From Vespa crabro (Eukaryota > Arthropoda > Insecta > Hymenoptera > Vespidae), in the NCBI RefSeq assembly GCF_910589235.1, contig NC_060961.1, positions 5,511,501 to 5,575,500 on the forward strand: DNA of 64,000 nucleotides. Direction: 5' to 3'. Shown here one piece after another: positions 34,728 through 45,514 of this stretch. A model generated the notes under the pieces. The model saw nothing but the letters and a program-made list of their open reading frames with translations. It had not been told where the DNA came from and searched no databases. The translations under genes were made by a program, and so were the position numbers. Each line of letters begins with the position of its first letter. The stretch's first letter is position 1.

Positions 34728-35931
34728 GATAGATCATCGAGGTATAGGATCATCTGCGGCCGGATGATACATCACATGGCAGGATTCATCATCGATTTTT
34801 ACGCGAGAATACGGGCAGGATAGGAGAACACTCGCACGCGTGTCGGCAAGCACAGGCGTGGGTGTTCACGGGCGCGATTAAACTTCGTTTGATTGTCCGT
34901 ATCGAAAACGCGAATTTAGAGTAAAGTCACCGTTTTTCTAACACTCACGTGAATGAAAGCGGGCGCGACTTAAAAGTCCTACCGTGGACTTCGTTTTTAT
35001 TTGCTCGAATATTCGATTAGATTACCTCGCGAACGCGTTTTTTTTAGAGTAGAGTCACCGTTTTCCGAACACTTGCGTGGGTGTCCGGGCGCGATTAAAA
35101 GTCCTATCATGGACTTCGTTTTAGTGTTGAAATTCGGGGTGCGCGAACGGTTTACCTTGTAGTGCTGTACATAGCTAACCGATGTTATGATAATCCTCAT
35201 ATTTGGTAACGGGGCGGAAATCTCGACAAATATCATGGAAAGTCTAAATACCGGTTAACATATGTCACTTTGGATTTCAACTTAGAGTCACCGTTATTCT
35301 AACACTCACGTGAGTGTTCGCGTGCGCGATTAAAAGTCCTACCGGGGACTTCGTTTCGTTTGCTCGAATATTCGATTAGTTTATTTAGAGTAGAGTCACC
35401 GTTTTCCGAACACTTGCGTGGGTGTCCGGGCGCGATTAAAAGTCCTATCATGGACTTCGTTTTAGTGTTGAAATTCGAAGTGCGCTTCGGATTTCAACTT
35501 AGAGTCACCGTTTTTCTAACACTCACGTGAGTGTTCGCTTGCGCGATTGAAAGTCCTACCGGGAACTTCGTTTTATTTCTTCGACATTTCGATTAGATTA
35601 CATCGCGAATTTGGATAGAACAGTAGAAGCTACGTAATTATAACACACGTGAGTGTCGCGAACGCGATTAATACGCTTTGATTGTTCGAAATTCGGAAGC
35701 ACGAATTCAGATGTGCTTAATAATCCGTTATGCCCGAGGCGAGGGTGTTGAACGGTAAAGCTCTCTGTAAGTGGGGTCTCTGTAGCTGAGGCTATATACC
35801 TCCTGTTAGCTAAGTCGCCCTAAATATCCGAAGCGGAAGGCATAAGGGATCGGTATCGTGAAACGCGGATTTTAGAGTAAAGTAGAGTCACCGTTAGCTC
35901 GTGGGTCTCCACATGCAGCAACCTCCACGTG
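34728..35931 (+). repeat. Exon-like repeat block A with hairpin/palindrome modules
   Basis: Starts after a pyrimidine tract and CAG; about the first 250 bases match block B at an offset of 2050. Inside are about five copies of a module of roughly 105-240 bases: TAGAG-GTCACCGTT, a palindromic AACACTCACGTGAGTGTT-type site, GCGCGATTAAAAGTCC and GGACTTCGTTTT. The last 300 bases (about 35620-35931) match block B again and end with GGTCTCC ... CACGTGGTGAGACC. No ORF covers it. Confidence 0.75.
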
Positions 35932-36230
35932 GTGAGACCTGGATCGTTAATACTTGCAAATTGTAATTGTAAATTTTTAAATGCAAGTATTACCGAGCGA
36001 ATGGCTGCATATTGTATTACATTTCCAGTACCTTTTCAAACTAATTCCAACTAAACATTAACATATTTTCATTTTATATAGCTAATAATACCTCAAAAGA
36101 AGAAATTTAACAGAAATATATTGCACAATAATTTCTTAGACAAACGAAAAGGAAATTTTTCTATCAGACTTTTTTGTCTGCTGTTATTTCTATTTATTCT
36201 TATTTACTTTCATTAATTATCCTTTGTGTA

Positions 36231-36320
36231 TTTCGGGTGGGACCCATGGGTGGGGCCTGTGGGCGAGGGCTTCTGTGCGGGTTGCTGTCTCAGCATCATA
36301 TAAAGCTGTTTCTCTTGTCT
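36231..36320. repeat. Further copy of the GGGTGGGACCCATGGG repeat
   Basis: Same core and downstream words (GCGGGTTGCTGTCTCAGCATCATATAAAGCTG) as at 33596-34020, now in front of exon-like block B. Its presence ahead of both blocks is the main evidence that the sequence upstream of each exon was duplicated together with the exon. Confidence 0.8.
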
Positions 36321-36777
36321 TATTTTCTTGGGGCTTTCTGTATTTTTCTCTGTCTAGAGCTCCCTTTTCTTTCTCCGGCTCTCGTTTCTATCTCATATTT
36401 TTTATTTTTAATTATGTTTTCAATTATGTTATTAATATGTTATTTCCTTTTAATTACGTATTCTTAATATTTATTTATGTCGTTCCTTTCTAATTATGTA
36501 TTTATGTTTTTATGATGTTTTTAATTATATTTTTGATTATGTTTTTGATTATGTTTTTGATTATGTTTTTAATCTATTTTTATTAAATATAATTTACAAG
36601 CTTTAGGTAGGATCCATGAGATTGTGCATGCTGCTTCTCTTTTTGTTTCTTTTTCTAGGTCTTTTATCTATTTATATATATTTATTTTCTATTTGTATTT
36701 TATATATGTATATATATATTATTTTGTTTTATATATTTGTTTGTTTTTTATTTCCTCTTTATCTTTTTCTTTTACAG

Positions 36778-37408
36778 TATAGGTCATCGTGGGATAAGTT
36801 CATCAGCGGCCGGATGATACATCGCATGGCAGGATTCATCATCGATTTTTACGCGAATACGGGAAGGATAGGAAGAACACTGGCGCGCGTGTCGGCGGGC
36901 ACAGGCGTGGGTGTTCTCGGGCGCGATTATATTACGTTTGATTGTTCGAATCGAAAACGCGAAATGTAGAGTAGAATCACCGTTTTTCTAACACTCGCGT
37001 GGGTGTTCTGGCGCGATTAAAGGTCCTACCGTGGACTTCGTTTGATTTTTTCAAAATCTCGATGGGGGTACTTCGCGAATTTCGGCTTAACAGTAGAATC
37101 TACGTAATTATAACACACACGTGAGTGTCGCGACGCGATTGGTATTTCTAAGGAGTGCGCTTTGTTTGTTCGAAATTCGGAAAGCACGAATTCAGATGTG
37201 CTTAATAATTCGTTATGTCTGAAGCAGACGGTGCAAATGGTGGAGCTATCTGTAAGAGGTGTGTAGTAGCTAAGCTACGCATACCCTGTTAGTTAAGAAG
37301 CTATTGCATTGAAGCGGAAAGGTATTGCGGATCGATATCGCGGAACGCGGATTTTAGAGTAGAGTCACCGTTAGCCCGTGGGTCTCCAAATGCAGCAACC
37401 TCCACGTG
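36778..37408 (+). repeat. Exon-like repeat block B (shorter homologue of block A)
   Basis: Begins after TTTCTTTTACAG and shares with block A the start (GGCCGGATGATACATC, TTCATCATCGATTTTTACGCG), one internal module (36967-37040) and the end (37090-37408). It lacks the four or so extra internal modules, which explains its 631 bases against 1204. It ends at the same CACGTG-GTGAGA donor-like site. Confidence 0.75.
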
Positions 37409-37873
37409 GTGAGACCTGGGTCGTTAATATTTGCAAAGTTTAATTGTAAATATTATAACGCAAGTATTATCGAGCGAATGGCTGCATATTTAAAGACTTT
37501 TTCAAGATCTTTTTATCTAAACAATGAAATACTTACGTTTTATGTTTGCTAGTCATACTTCCATAAATAAATAGATTGAATATAATAGAATTCAATAGAA
37601 TAAAATTCAAGAATATAAAGTATGCAAATTTGCGACTAATATCACAATTTTCTCTAGACTCATTATCGACGTAAGCCATAAAAAAAACGATGCTAATGAA
37701 CAGCCTTAATACGACTAGAAAGAACTTTAACCGGTCTGTCTCACTTGAACTTGCTTACAAGCGATGCAGCTAATTCTAAGATTTGCCGGTAGTTGGCGCA
37801 ACATTTCAGTATCTAGTTGCCTGGAAATATCAATTGTAGCAGACGACTTCGTGAGGTGGTGAGGGTCATAAGT
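37409..37873 (+). promoter_or_regulatory. Region between the repeat locus and ND-20, holding the ND-20 promoter and leader
   Basis: AT-rich up to about 37720, then a short more GC-balanced stretch (37720-37873) immediately before the ND-20 ATG. I see no TATA box that I would trust. No coding exon. Confidence 0.4.
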
Positions 37874-39152
37874 ATGATTCGCTCTTTAGTTTTGAATCGT
37901 GAGTTTTGCGTAATAACCTGTTTTTAGTATTGTTTTCACACGATACATTTTTATTTATACAAGATTCGAAGATATATCAAATATTTTTCGCAATATTATT
38001 TTTCTTTGGTTATTTTATAAAATGATCCGGATCAAATAAACGAAATTTTTTTCGTCCGAGACGTTTCAGTGCATCTGTAGTTAAAATTGTAACCGTGTTA
38101 CATATATATCTTCATATACAAAAGTAGAAATTGCTGTCATGTATTTGTAAAGATCTATACATAAATTACAACAGTATTTTGCAACATCGTTGGTCTATTT
38201 TTACAAATAAACTTACCGATTTTTGAACCAGATGTTATAATTGAATAATAACATTAAAGAATCATTAATATTATTATTTACATATTATTTTTTTTACGCT
38301 TTGAAAAATTCATTTATGTGTTATTAACTCATCCAATAGAAAATATGTTCTTTTGTTATCTATATTTATTAACAACGATAATTTTTTTTCTAGAAAATTT
38401 ACAGCAGGGACTGCTGTCCCTTGCTCGTAATAATGGAGCTGCTTTGGTATATCCTGCTGTTCCAGGAAATTTGGTTAAACAAATGAGTAGTATAGTTCAA
38501 AAACATGATATACCACTACCAGAAAAGCCAAAAAAGGAGCCATACAGTCCTTTCCAAAATACCAGTAACTCAATTGAATATGCTTTAGCTCGAGTAGATG
38601 ATCTCTTAAATTGGGGCCGCAAAAATTCAATATGGCCAATGACATTTGGTTTAGCATGTTGTGCCGTAGAAATGATGCATATTGCAGCACCTCGCTATGA
38701 TATGGACAGATTTGGTGTTGTCTTCAGAGCATCACCTAGACAATCTGATGTCATAATAGTTGCTGGTACACTAACCAATAAAATGGCACCTGCCTTAAGA
38801 AAAATCTATGATCAAATGGCAGAACCAAGATGGGTGATTTCAATGGGTAGCTGTGCGAATGGAGGTGGATATTATCATTACAGTTACTCTGTAGTCAGGG
38901 GATGCGATAGAATCATTCCTGTGGACATATATGTACCTGGTAAGATTTCACTGAATAGTTATGAGTAAAGTCATGAATGTATCACTTTATATAATTATAT
39001 ATTAAATATATATACTAATATGTTTACTAAATTAAATTTATGAATTTTTATTAGGTTGTCCCCCTACAGCTGAAGCATTGTTATATGGAATTCTGCAATT
39101 GCAGAAAAAAATTAAGAGAATGAGAACAACACAAGATTGGTACAGGAAGTAA
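37874..39152 (+). CDS. ND-20: NADH:ubiquinone oxidoreductase core subunit S7 (20 kDa, N2 cluster subunit)
   Basis: Three exons, 37874-37898, 38394-38939 and 39055-39152 (TAA), give 222 residues. This is the mitochondrial complex I subunit NDUFS7/PSST, which binds the terminal 4Fe-4S cluster N2 next to the ubiquinone site. All four cluster ligands are present: the tandem Cys97-Cys98 (GLACCAVEMM), Cys162 (MGSCANGGG) and Cys192 (PGCPPT). The N-terminus (MIRSLVLN, then QQGLLSLAR) is short, basic and acid-free, as expected for a mitochondrial import signal. The tiny first exon is inferred from the ATG, the GTGAGT donor and correct phase, and is the least certain part. C-terminal end QDWYRK is the usual family end. 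It converges with Mau2. Confidence 0.96.
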
Positions 39153-39289
39153 AAAAAATAGTGCAAATGTAGTTATAAATATGTAAGTTATTACAAATTA
39201 TAGGCTAGACGATCAATAAGTTAAAACTTACAGTATATTTGAAATTTTACTGTAATTGTATTAATTGTTATCTCTTTTTCCTAAAATGT

Positions 39290-39295
39290 AATAAA
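39290..39295 (+). terminator. Candidate polyadenylation signal (AATAAA) of ND-20
   Basis: AATAAA about 140 bases after the stop; another at 39313-39318. Two adjacent signals and the A-rich sequence after them make a 3' end near 39.3 kb likely. Confidence 0.55.
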
Positions 39296-39319
39296 TATAT
39301 CTTTATATATGTAATAAAA

Positions 39320-39967
39320 AAGAAAATACAAAGATCTTCTTTATTCTTATTTTATAGATATATTATATCTTAATTTCATTTATGATAAATACTTTTGTAA
39401 TAAATTTATCCTTTGGATACATTGCTTTTTATATATTTATTTTTTGTAGTCACATTAGATAGAAACGCAGAAAAGTAGGAACTAGAAAGTAAAAGTCGAT
39501 TCTAGTAAACAACTTATTTGTTTACATTTTAATTACATTAAGACAAAGAAATATTTTTACATAATGTTACTAGTTCATGGTTTCAACCATATTTTTTTTA
39601 TATAGCATATTATATATAACTTTGTAATTTCGAGTATATATATACATGAAAAACATTTAATTTATTGGAGTAAGTAGTTTTAGGCAAAATTTATCACTTC
39701 TTATAGTCTACTAAGGCCCCATATACTATGTTTTTTATGTATTGCTTGTATTAGCATCGATCAAGTTTATTTTTAATTTATAATCTTGCCTCTAATAACC
39801 TACTCCCTTAATCTATTGTACTATTATAATACTCATTTGCATATTTCTATACTATAGCATATTTGATCTAAATATAAAGCAATTATTATCGATTAAACAT
39901 TTTAATTTAATTTTTGAGTAAAAAGAATGACTATAATCCAAAAATTTATATTTGCACATCGATATAT

Positions 39968-40064
<97 letters not shown>

Positions 40065-41542
40065 ATCGAATATATATATCAATTTTCTATCATATTATGT
40101 GCAGTAATATTTACCTTACATACATATATGGACTCATATCAAGCAAAAACTACCACACAGGAAACACGCGCGCTTATACGCATTTAATATATGCTATAAG
40201 TACTATAACATTTTTTACAAAATATTTTGCAGGTACTGTTATACCATGTATAACTACATTCCAATTTATAAAAATGCATCGGTGACTATATCTTAACCAT
40301 CCATTTGCACCACAGCCTATATTTTTAATGGCTACTTTGATAAACATATCAGAATAGATTACAACAAAATACATTATTGTCATCTTGCCAACTATTGATC
40401 ACACCATGTAAAATTTTATAATGTTGATATGTATCAAATACATGGTATGTTAAAAAAAAAAAAATACAGACTGAAAAAAATGAAGATGAAATCACATATT
40501 TAGTAGTGGACAAAACTGCAAAATAGATAATTTCAGAAAAGCGTTTGAAAATTAAATAAATGTTCTTCGGTTCAATTTATAATAAAAAATGAAATTAATT
40601 GCAAATGAGGTTAGTTAATATATTACTCCCTTATTTTATAAAATTCTCTCTGTGCTATTACAAATTTATTAAAATATTTATCTTGAAGTGTTAAAATTCA
40701 CTGTACATTTTAGCATTATATAAAATAAGTTGTATCTCATTTTGAATAAAACTAATACAGAGAACATTCATCAGTCATTCTGGTAATCACAATTATGATC
40801 AATTATTGATTATCTTCAATATTATCATTTCCTATCATTGTCATTATCTTGACTTACTTTACTTTGGTATGATGTTATCATGTTAACCCTGCAATAGTTA
40901 ATCTAATTTAATCTAAAACTAATTTATCTTTAATAAAAACTAAACCATAATTAACATTAATTCTTTTAACATAATAGCAGCAACATATAATATTAATGAT
41001 AAAAATATTTGTGCTCTCTACTGTATTAAAAAAAATTAAAAATATCTATTAGGTTTAGTATATCTAATATATAGCACAAAATATATTGTATTGCAGTGTA
41101 ATATTATATAAAATTTACTTGAAATAAAGTTTATAATTTAAAAAAAAAAAAAATAGAAAATTTTTTTAATTTTATATACATATGTTTTATAAAGATACGC
41201 GTATTTTCTATTCATATCATTAAAACTATAAATAGAGGCTGTAGAAGAAATATATACTAAAAGATATTACATTTGTCTAAAAATAATAATAATTCAAACG
41301 CCCTTCTGATAGTCTAAATAACTTTTTCGTATTGAAGACGGAATCAACACATGTCATTGTATAAAATGAATTCTAAATATATAACAAACTTACTTTTTAT
41401 GTATTAAGTTTTGCACTATTAGTTTTTTTCCCGTTTTTGCGTGATCATTCAACGGCACTGTCACGCAAATCTGATATATATACTTTCACAATTTAACAAC
41501 CATTTACTTTAAGTAAATAAGCAAAATTGGTATTTTTTAATT
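39320..41542. other. Gene-free AT-rich region between convergent ND-20 and Mau2
   Basis: No exon seen on either strand. Contains TA microsatellites at 39972-40012 and 40027-40061 and many A/T runs. It probably includes the 3' UTR of Mau2 (minus strand) at its right side. Confidence 0.6.
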
Positions 41543-44246
41543 TTATTGAAGAATTGTTTGAGATGTGGAAGGTGGTGGGTCATTTGGCAAAACAGGTATA
41601 GGACCATCTATCCATTGTATAAGAGCATGTTCACTCATTTGTGTACTTTGAAAATGATCCTTTAAGAGCGTTTGAGAAAATGTACAATGCATTTGATATG
41701 CCTCACTTTCACGATTAGGATCTCCACAAATTCTATACAAATCTAAAATTTTTAAGATAAAATGATGTGTAAAAATCAGTTTATGTGTGTTCATATTTAT
41801 TCACACAAACACACACATACACACATAAAGCACACACCCACACACACATAAAGCACACACCCACACAAATTATATGCAATTACCTTTCAGGATAGCAGTA
41901 GCCCATAGTTGTACGTGTACATCTGGTATTTTGGAAGCAAGTTGCATGGCAGGTGTAACCATATTCATAGATTCTCTGCTATTTCCTAATGAAAGAAATA
42001 TATGTCCTAACAAAACGAGACTACAAGAAGTTAATCTATTTAAATCCTCTGAGCTTGCCATTATTAATGTTTCTCTAAGATATCTCCTAAAAAAATTTTT
42101 AAGCAATATAAATTGTATATTTTTAGATATTTTGATTACATTTTTTCACAATTTACACACTTGGCTTCATTATGTCTAGCTCCAAAAAAAGCTTGGAGAC
42201 CTTGAACATAGTATGCTGCTGCTCTCAAGGAATGCGAATGTGATGGTAAAGACTCTGGATTTATTCTTTCCATTAATGCACCCAACTCTGCATCTCTTTT
42301 TGTTCTAAGATATACTATGGCCAAATTTAAATTTGCAAACGTCCAAAGTTCTCGTTCTTGGGATGTCTGTAACATATCATTTTATATTATTTTAAAATGC
42401 ATGCAAATTTTAAGATACATAATTTATGTCCTATGTGATATGTGCATAATACATGTGACATATATATCAGCAATAATCCTCATAGATTTATGATTAAATT
42501 ATTTCTTATAGCTTATTAAACAGATATTCTATAATTTTACTTTATTGTGATATATTTATCACTTTTATAGCTTGCTTAATTATTCTATCTTCTAACCCTA
42601 AGAGCAGCTGTAAACTGAGCCTCAGCAGCTTCCATACAATTCATAGACATCGCATATAATCCCAAAAGAGCATGCAGTTGAGGCCGATGGCCTTGTAATA
42701 ATCTTGGTTGCCGCCTACAAAGTTGACATGCCTGAGCTATTTCTGCAAGTGCCACACTTTTATTTCCCATGACAAGGCGGCACATAACTATATGTTCTAA
42801 TAGCATGAGTTGAAAGACAGAGAGTATCGGTTTATTATCAACGACTGTGAATCAAAATAGAATATTTACATAAATTTATTATACTAAACTATAAAAATTC
42901 CAAAGATAAAATCAAAAAATTTGTAAATATACTTATATGAGTACTTTTTAATTTTTCAATTTGGGTAAGAGCCTTATTTGTGTATTTTTGTGCTTCATCC
43001 ATATAACCAGCTTGCATTGAATGCATAACAGTTACAAGATAAACCAAAACATATAAATGATCCTTTGGCATCCATATGAACATATCTCCTATATTAGAAC
43101 CCGTAACTACATCATCTGTTGGCCAATTAGGAGACATGATCGTTTGTATACTTTGTTGCAGTTGTTTTAAACAAGGTTTCACACTATTTACCTGTTACGT
43201 AATAAAAATATAATATAAATCAACGAATATAATTTATAAATAATAATTATTATATCGTTACCTGACCAGCCATAAGAAAATGACAAACTTGGAGCACCAA
43301 ATAATATACTTTTAAGTATTCTTTTTGGTGTGGGCTTCCTTGCCAATTTTCAACATGGTGACCAGCCGAATTTAAAAGTGCATGGACTTCCGTAAATTTC
43401 TTGTCTATTAATAGGAGCATACATCGACTTAATAAAAATAATACACGTGTATAACTCGCATTACTAATATGCGAATAATCAACACCAACGGCCAGCAAAC
43501 TACTTGCTGCGACGAAATCTTTTTCAGATGCATGTATTTGCTGTAATCACAAATAATATAAATAATTTATATGATATATTAGAAAGATATACAAATTGTT
43601 ATCGAACTTACCGCCAATTGAAATATAAGTCTACAGTGCCAATAAACATTATGTTGAGATAACTCTATGGCCTTTCTTAATATAGGTTTACTTAAATTTG
43701 GCTGTTGCTGTTGTTCGTACAATTCAGCTACCACACTTGCTGCTTCAAATTTAACATCATCAAACGTGTTTATATTTTGACTTAAACGCCACTAAAAAAA
43801 AAAATAATGTTAATTTAAAAATATTTTCAAACGCGCCTATTGATAGTAACATAAATAATATTGACATCAAAACATACAAAGAGGTTAGAAAATAGGTATC
43901 ACTGTATTATGTAGTTTTCAAAATAAATAAAATAAGTTATATAAGAAGGATGATTGTGTAAAAGTTCTAATATAAAAGATATTAAATATAAAAATCAATA
44001 AAGTTTTTATCAAAAACTGACCGCTTGTTCTAGATGTGATCGCGCCAAATCGATATTTTTCGTGTGAGTAAGAAGAATATTTCCAAGTTGTAGATGAGTA
44101 CGAGCTTCGACCCGAGGTGGTGGTTTAAAATTGAAAACAGCTTGAAGACACTGAATACATGATTTAATATTCGGTGGGCTCGATGTCCGAAAGTTTTCAG
44201 CTAAACCTAACAACGAGAGATACCAAGCGTCCTGAGAAGACGCCAT
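41543..44246 (-). CDS. mau2: MAU2/Scc4 cohesin-loading factor (TPR protein)
   Basis: Eight minus-strand exons join in frame to 599 residues (human MAU2 is about 613): 44246-44022, 43791-43612, 43540-43262, 43191-42933, 42844-42597, 42366-42161, 42086-41884, 41742-41543 (TAA). MAU2 partners NIPBL/Nipped-B (Scc2) to load cohesin on chromatin; it is an all-helical TPR-like scaffold that embraces the NIPBL N-terminus. Strong family matches: WYLSLLGLAENFRTSSPP at the N-terminus, EARTHLQLG, VENWQGSPHQKE, VLVYLVTVMHSMQAGYMDEAQKYT, MLLEHIVMCRL, CSLVLLGHIF and AMQLASKIPDV. It lacks the Ala/Gln-rich N-terminal extension of vertebrates. The donor after exon 6 (AA-GTGTGT) was chosen because only it keeps the EAK-RYLRETL frame. 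Head-to-head with the F-box gene. Confidence 0.96.
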
Positions 44247-45002
44247 TTTGACATTTCTCGGACGAATACTTTTCCGACCCTTTCAGCCTGTTGAAAGGCC
44301 ACAATATATTCAACAATTGGATCATTTAAACACACCAATCAGGATGTTTTCATATTTGCAATTAAATTACAATAATTGGTACAATTTAATGATTCTGATT
44401 TAACCCGATCATCATTTTAAAAGTTCTTTAACGTATCAATGTGTTTGGTCAAGTTCAAATATGACTTTTTGACACGCACGTACGTGTAACATAAACGCGT
44501 GTGTATATGCTACGCGCGAATTATTGCGCATAAAATCATCCGCGTTAGATATTAACACTATATAATATACCATAAAGAAACGTAAAGCTAGCCTGAAAAG
44601 TTTCGACATTAATGGATAGCCAAAAATGTGTCGTTTCACTGATCGTACGGGGGAAAAAAAAAAGAAAGAAAAAAAGAAGGAAAAAAAAAAGAAAAAAAAA
44701 GAGAAAAAAGAAAAGAAAATCCTCCAAAGGGTTCGCTGAAAGTGGCATATTTCAGTTGACGTGTGCGTAGAACGTGTGCGCGGACCAATCGGATGCGAGA
44801 TTTTCGCGAAGAATCGTCGGGAGGAGTACACACGATTTAACACAACTGTAGGAACGGCGGTGCGGTTGGGAGTTACAAGTTGAACGCAATACCTCGCTCG
44901 TATTTTGGTTTGGGTATTGGTTTTTAATACGGCCGTAGAACCGTAGAACAGAGGGATTTAGCCGAATTAATTGAGATAACGGTGGCCAGCGAGTGGCTAA
45001 AA
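44247..45002. promoter_or_regulatory. Shared divergent promoter region of Mau2 (-) and the F-box gene (+)
   Basis: The two start codons are 756 bases apart in opposite directions. The middle contains a purine run (44650-44725), and the F-box side (44750-45000) is relatively CpG-rich. The Mau2 start lies in CAAAATGGCGTC (minus strand), a YY1/Pho-like word. Shared control is inferred from layout only. Confidence 0.5.
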
Positions 45003-45464
45003 ATGCTACACGCCGGAAATGGAGGTCAAATTCGGCTGGAAATGTTAAAACACCGCGAAGAAAGTGACACAGTAGAAGAGGCAACGTCAAGAAAGTGCGA
45101 GGGGCAGCTGTCTTCGATGAAGGCAAACAGCTGTTCGTCTTGCATACTTCCTAATCGTACCATAGAAATGGAACAAGAGGATAACAACTCGTGCTGGAAC
45201 AATCTGCCCAGCGTTATTTTGCAAGAAATATTTTCGTATTTGCCACAGGAGAATAGGATAAAAGCCTCTCAGGTATACATCTACTTTTTGTTTTTTTTTG
45301 TCCTGTCAACTGACCTAACACAGTAGGTAATCAAACGATTATATTTCACATAGCCGTTTGATGTTTACGAAACTCGACCTTTCTATCTATTGCGTATAAC
45401 TCGCAACGGTTGAGTGTTCATCACGCAAGATTTCATTGTAATTTACTAATATTGTAAATATTCG

Positions 45465-45514
<50 letters not shown>

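Larger units (their letters stand above)
30919..37408 (+). ncRNA. Candidate spliced long noncoding RNA locus with repeated structured exons
   Basis: Inferred from splice-like signals on the plus strand without any credible coding frame. Possible exons: 30919-31013 (acceptor TTGTTTTAG, donor AAG-GTAAAT), 31136-31506 (strong T-rich acceptor, donor GTAAGT), 34728-35931 and 36778-37408 (each preceded by a long pyrimidine tract plus CAG, each ending in CACGTG-GTGAGA). The last two are homologous, so exon and preceding intron seem to have been duplicated together. Open frames are short and differ between copies, while small hairpins are kept. It lies between anoctamin-8 and ND-20. Alternatives are a non-transcribed satellite-like locus, or remains of an unknown mobile element. 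Direction and exon borders are unproven. Confidence 0.35.

Noticed and set aside
28880..37408. Homology of the repeat locus to the ant sex-determination lncRNA locus (ANTSR)
   Set aside because: A noncoding locus in a hymenopteran-like genome invites the comparison, but I see no sequence or neighbour-gene evidence for it and cannot confirm the known flanking genes from memory. A synteny and BLASTN comparison would decide.
42597..42598. Alternative donor AG-GGTTAG at the end of Mau2 exon 5
   Set aside because: Only the AGG-GTTAGA cut keeps phase with the TSQERELW exon that matches the family.
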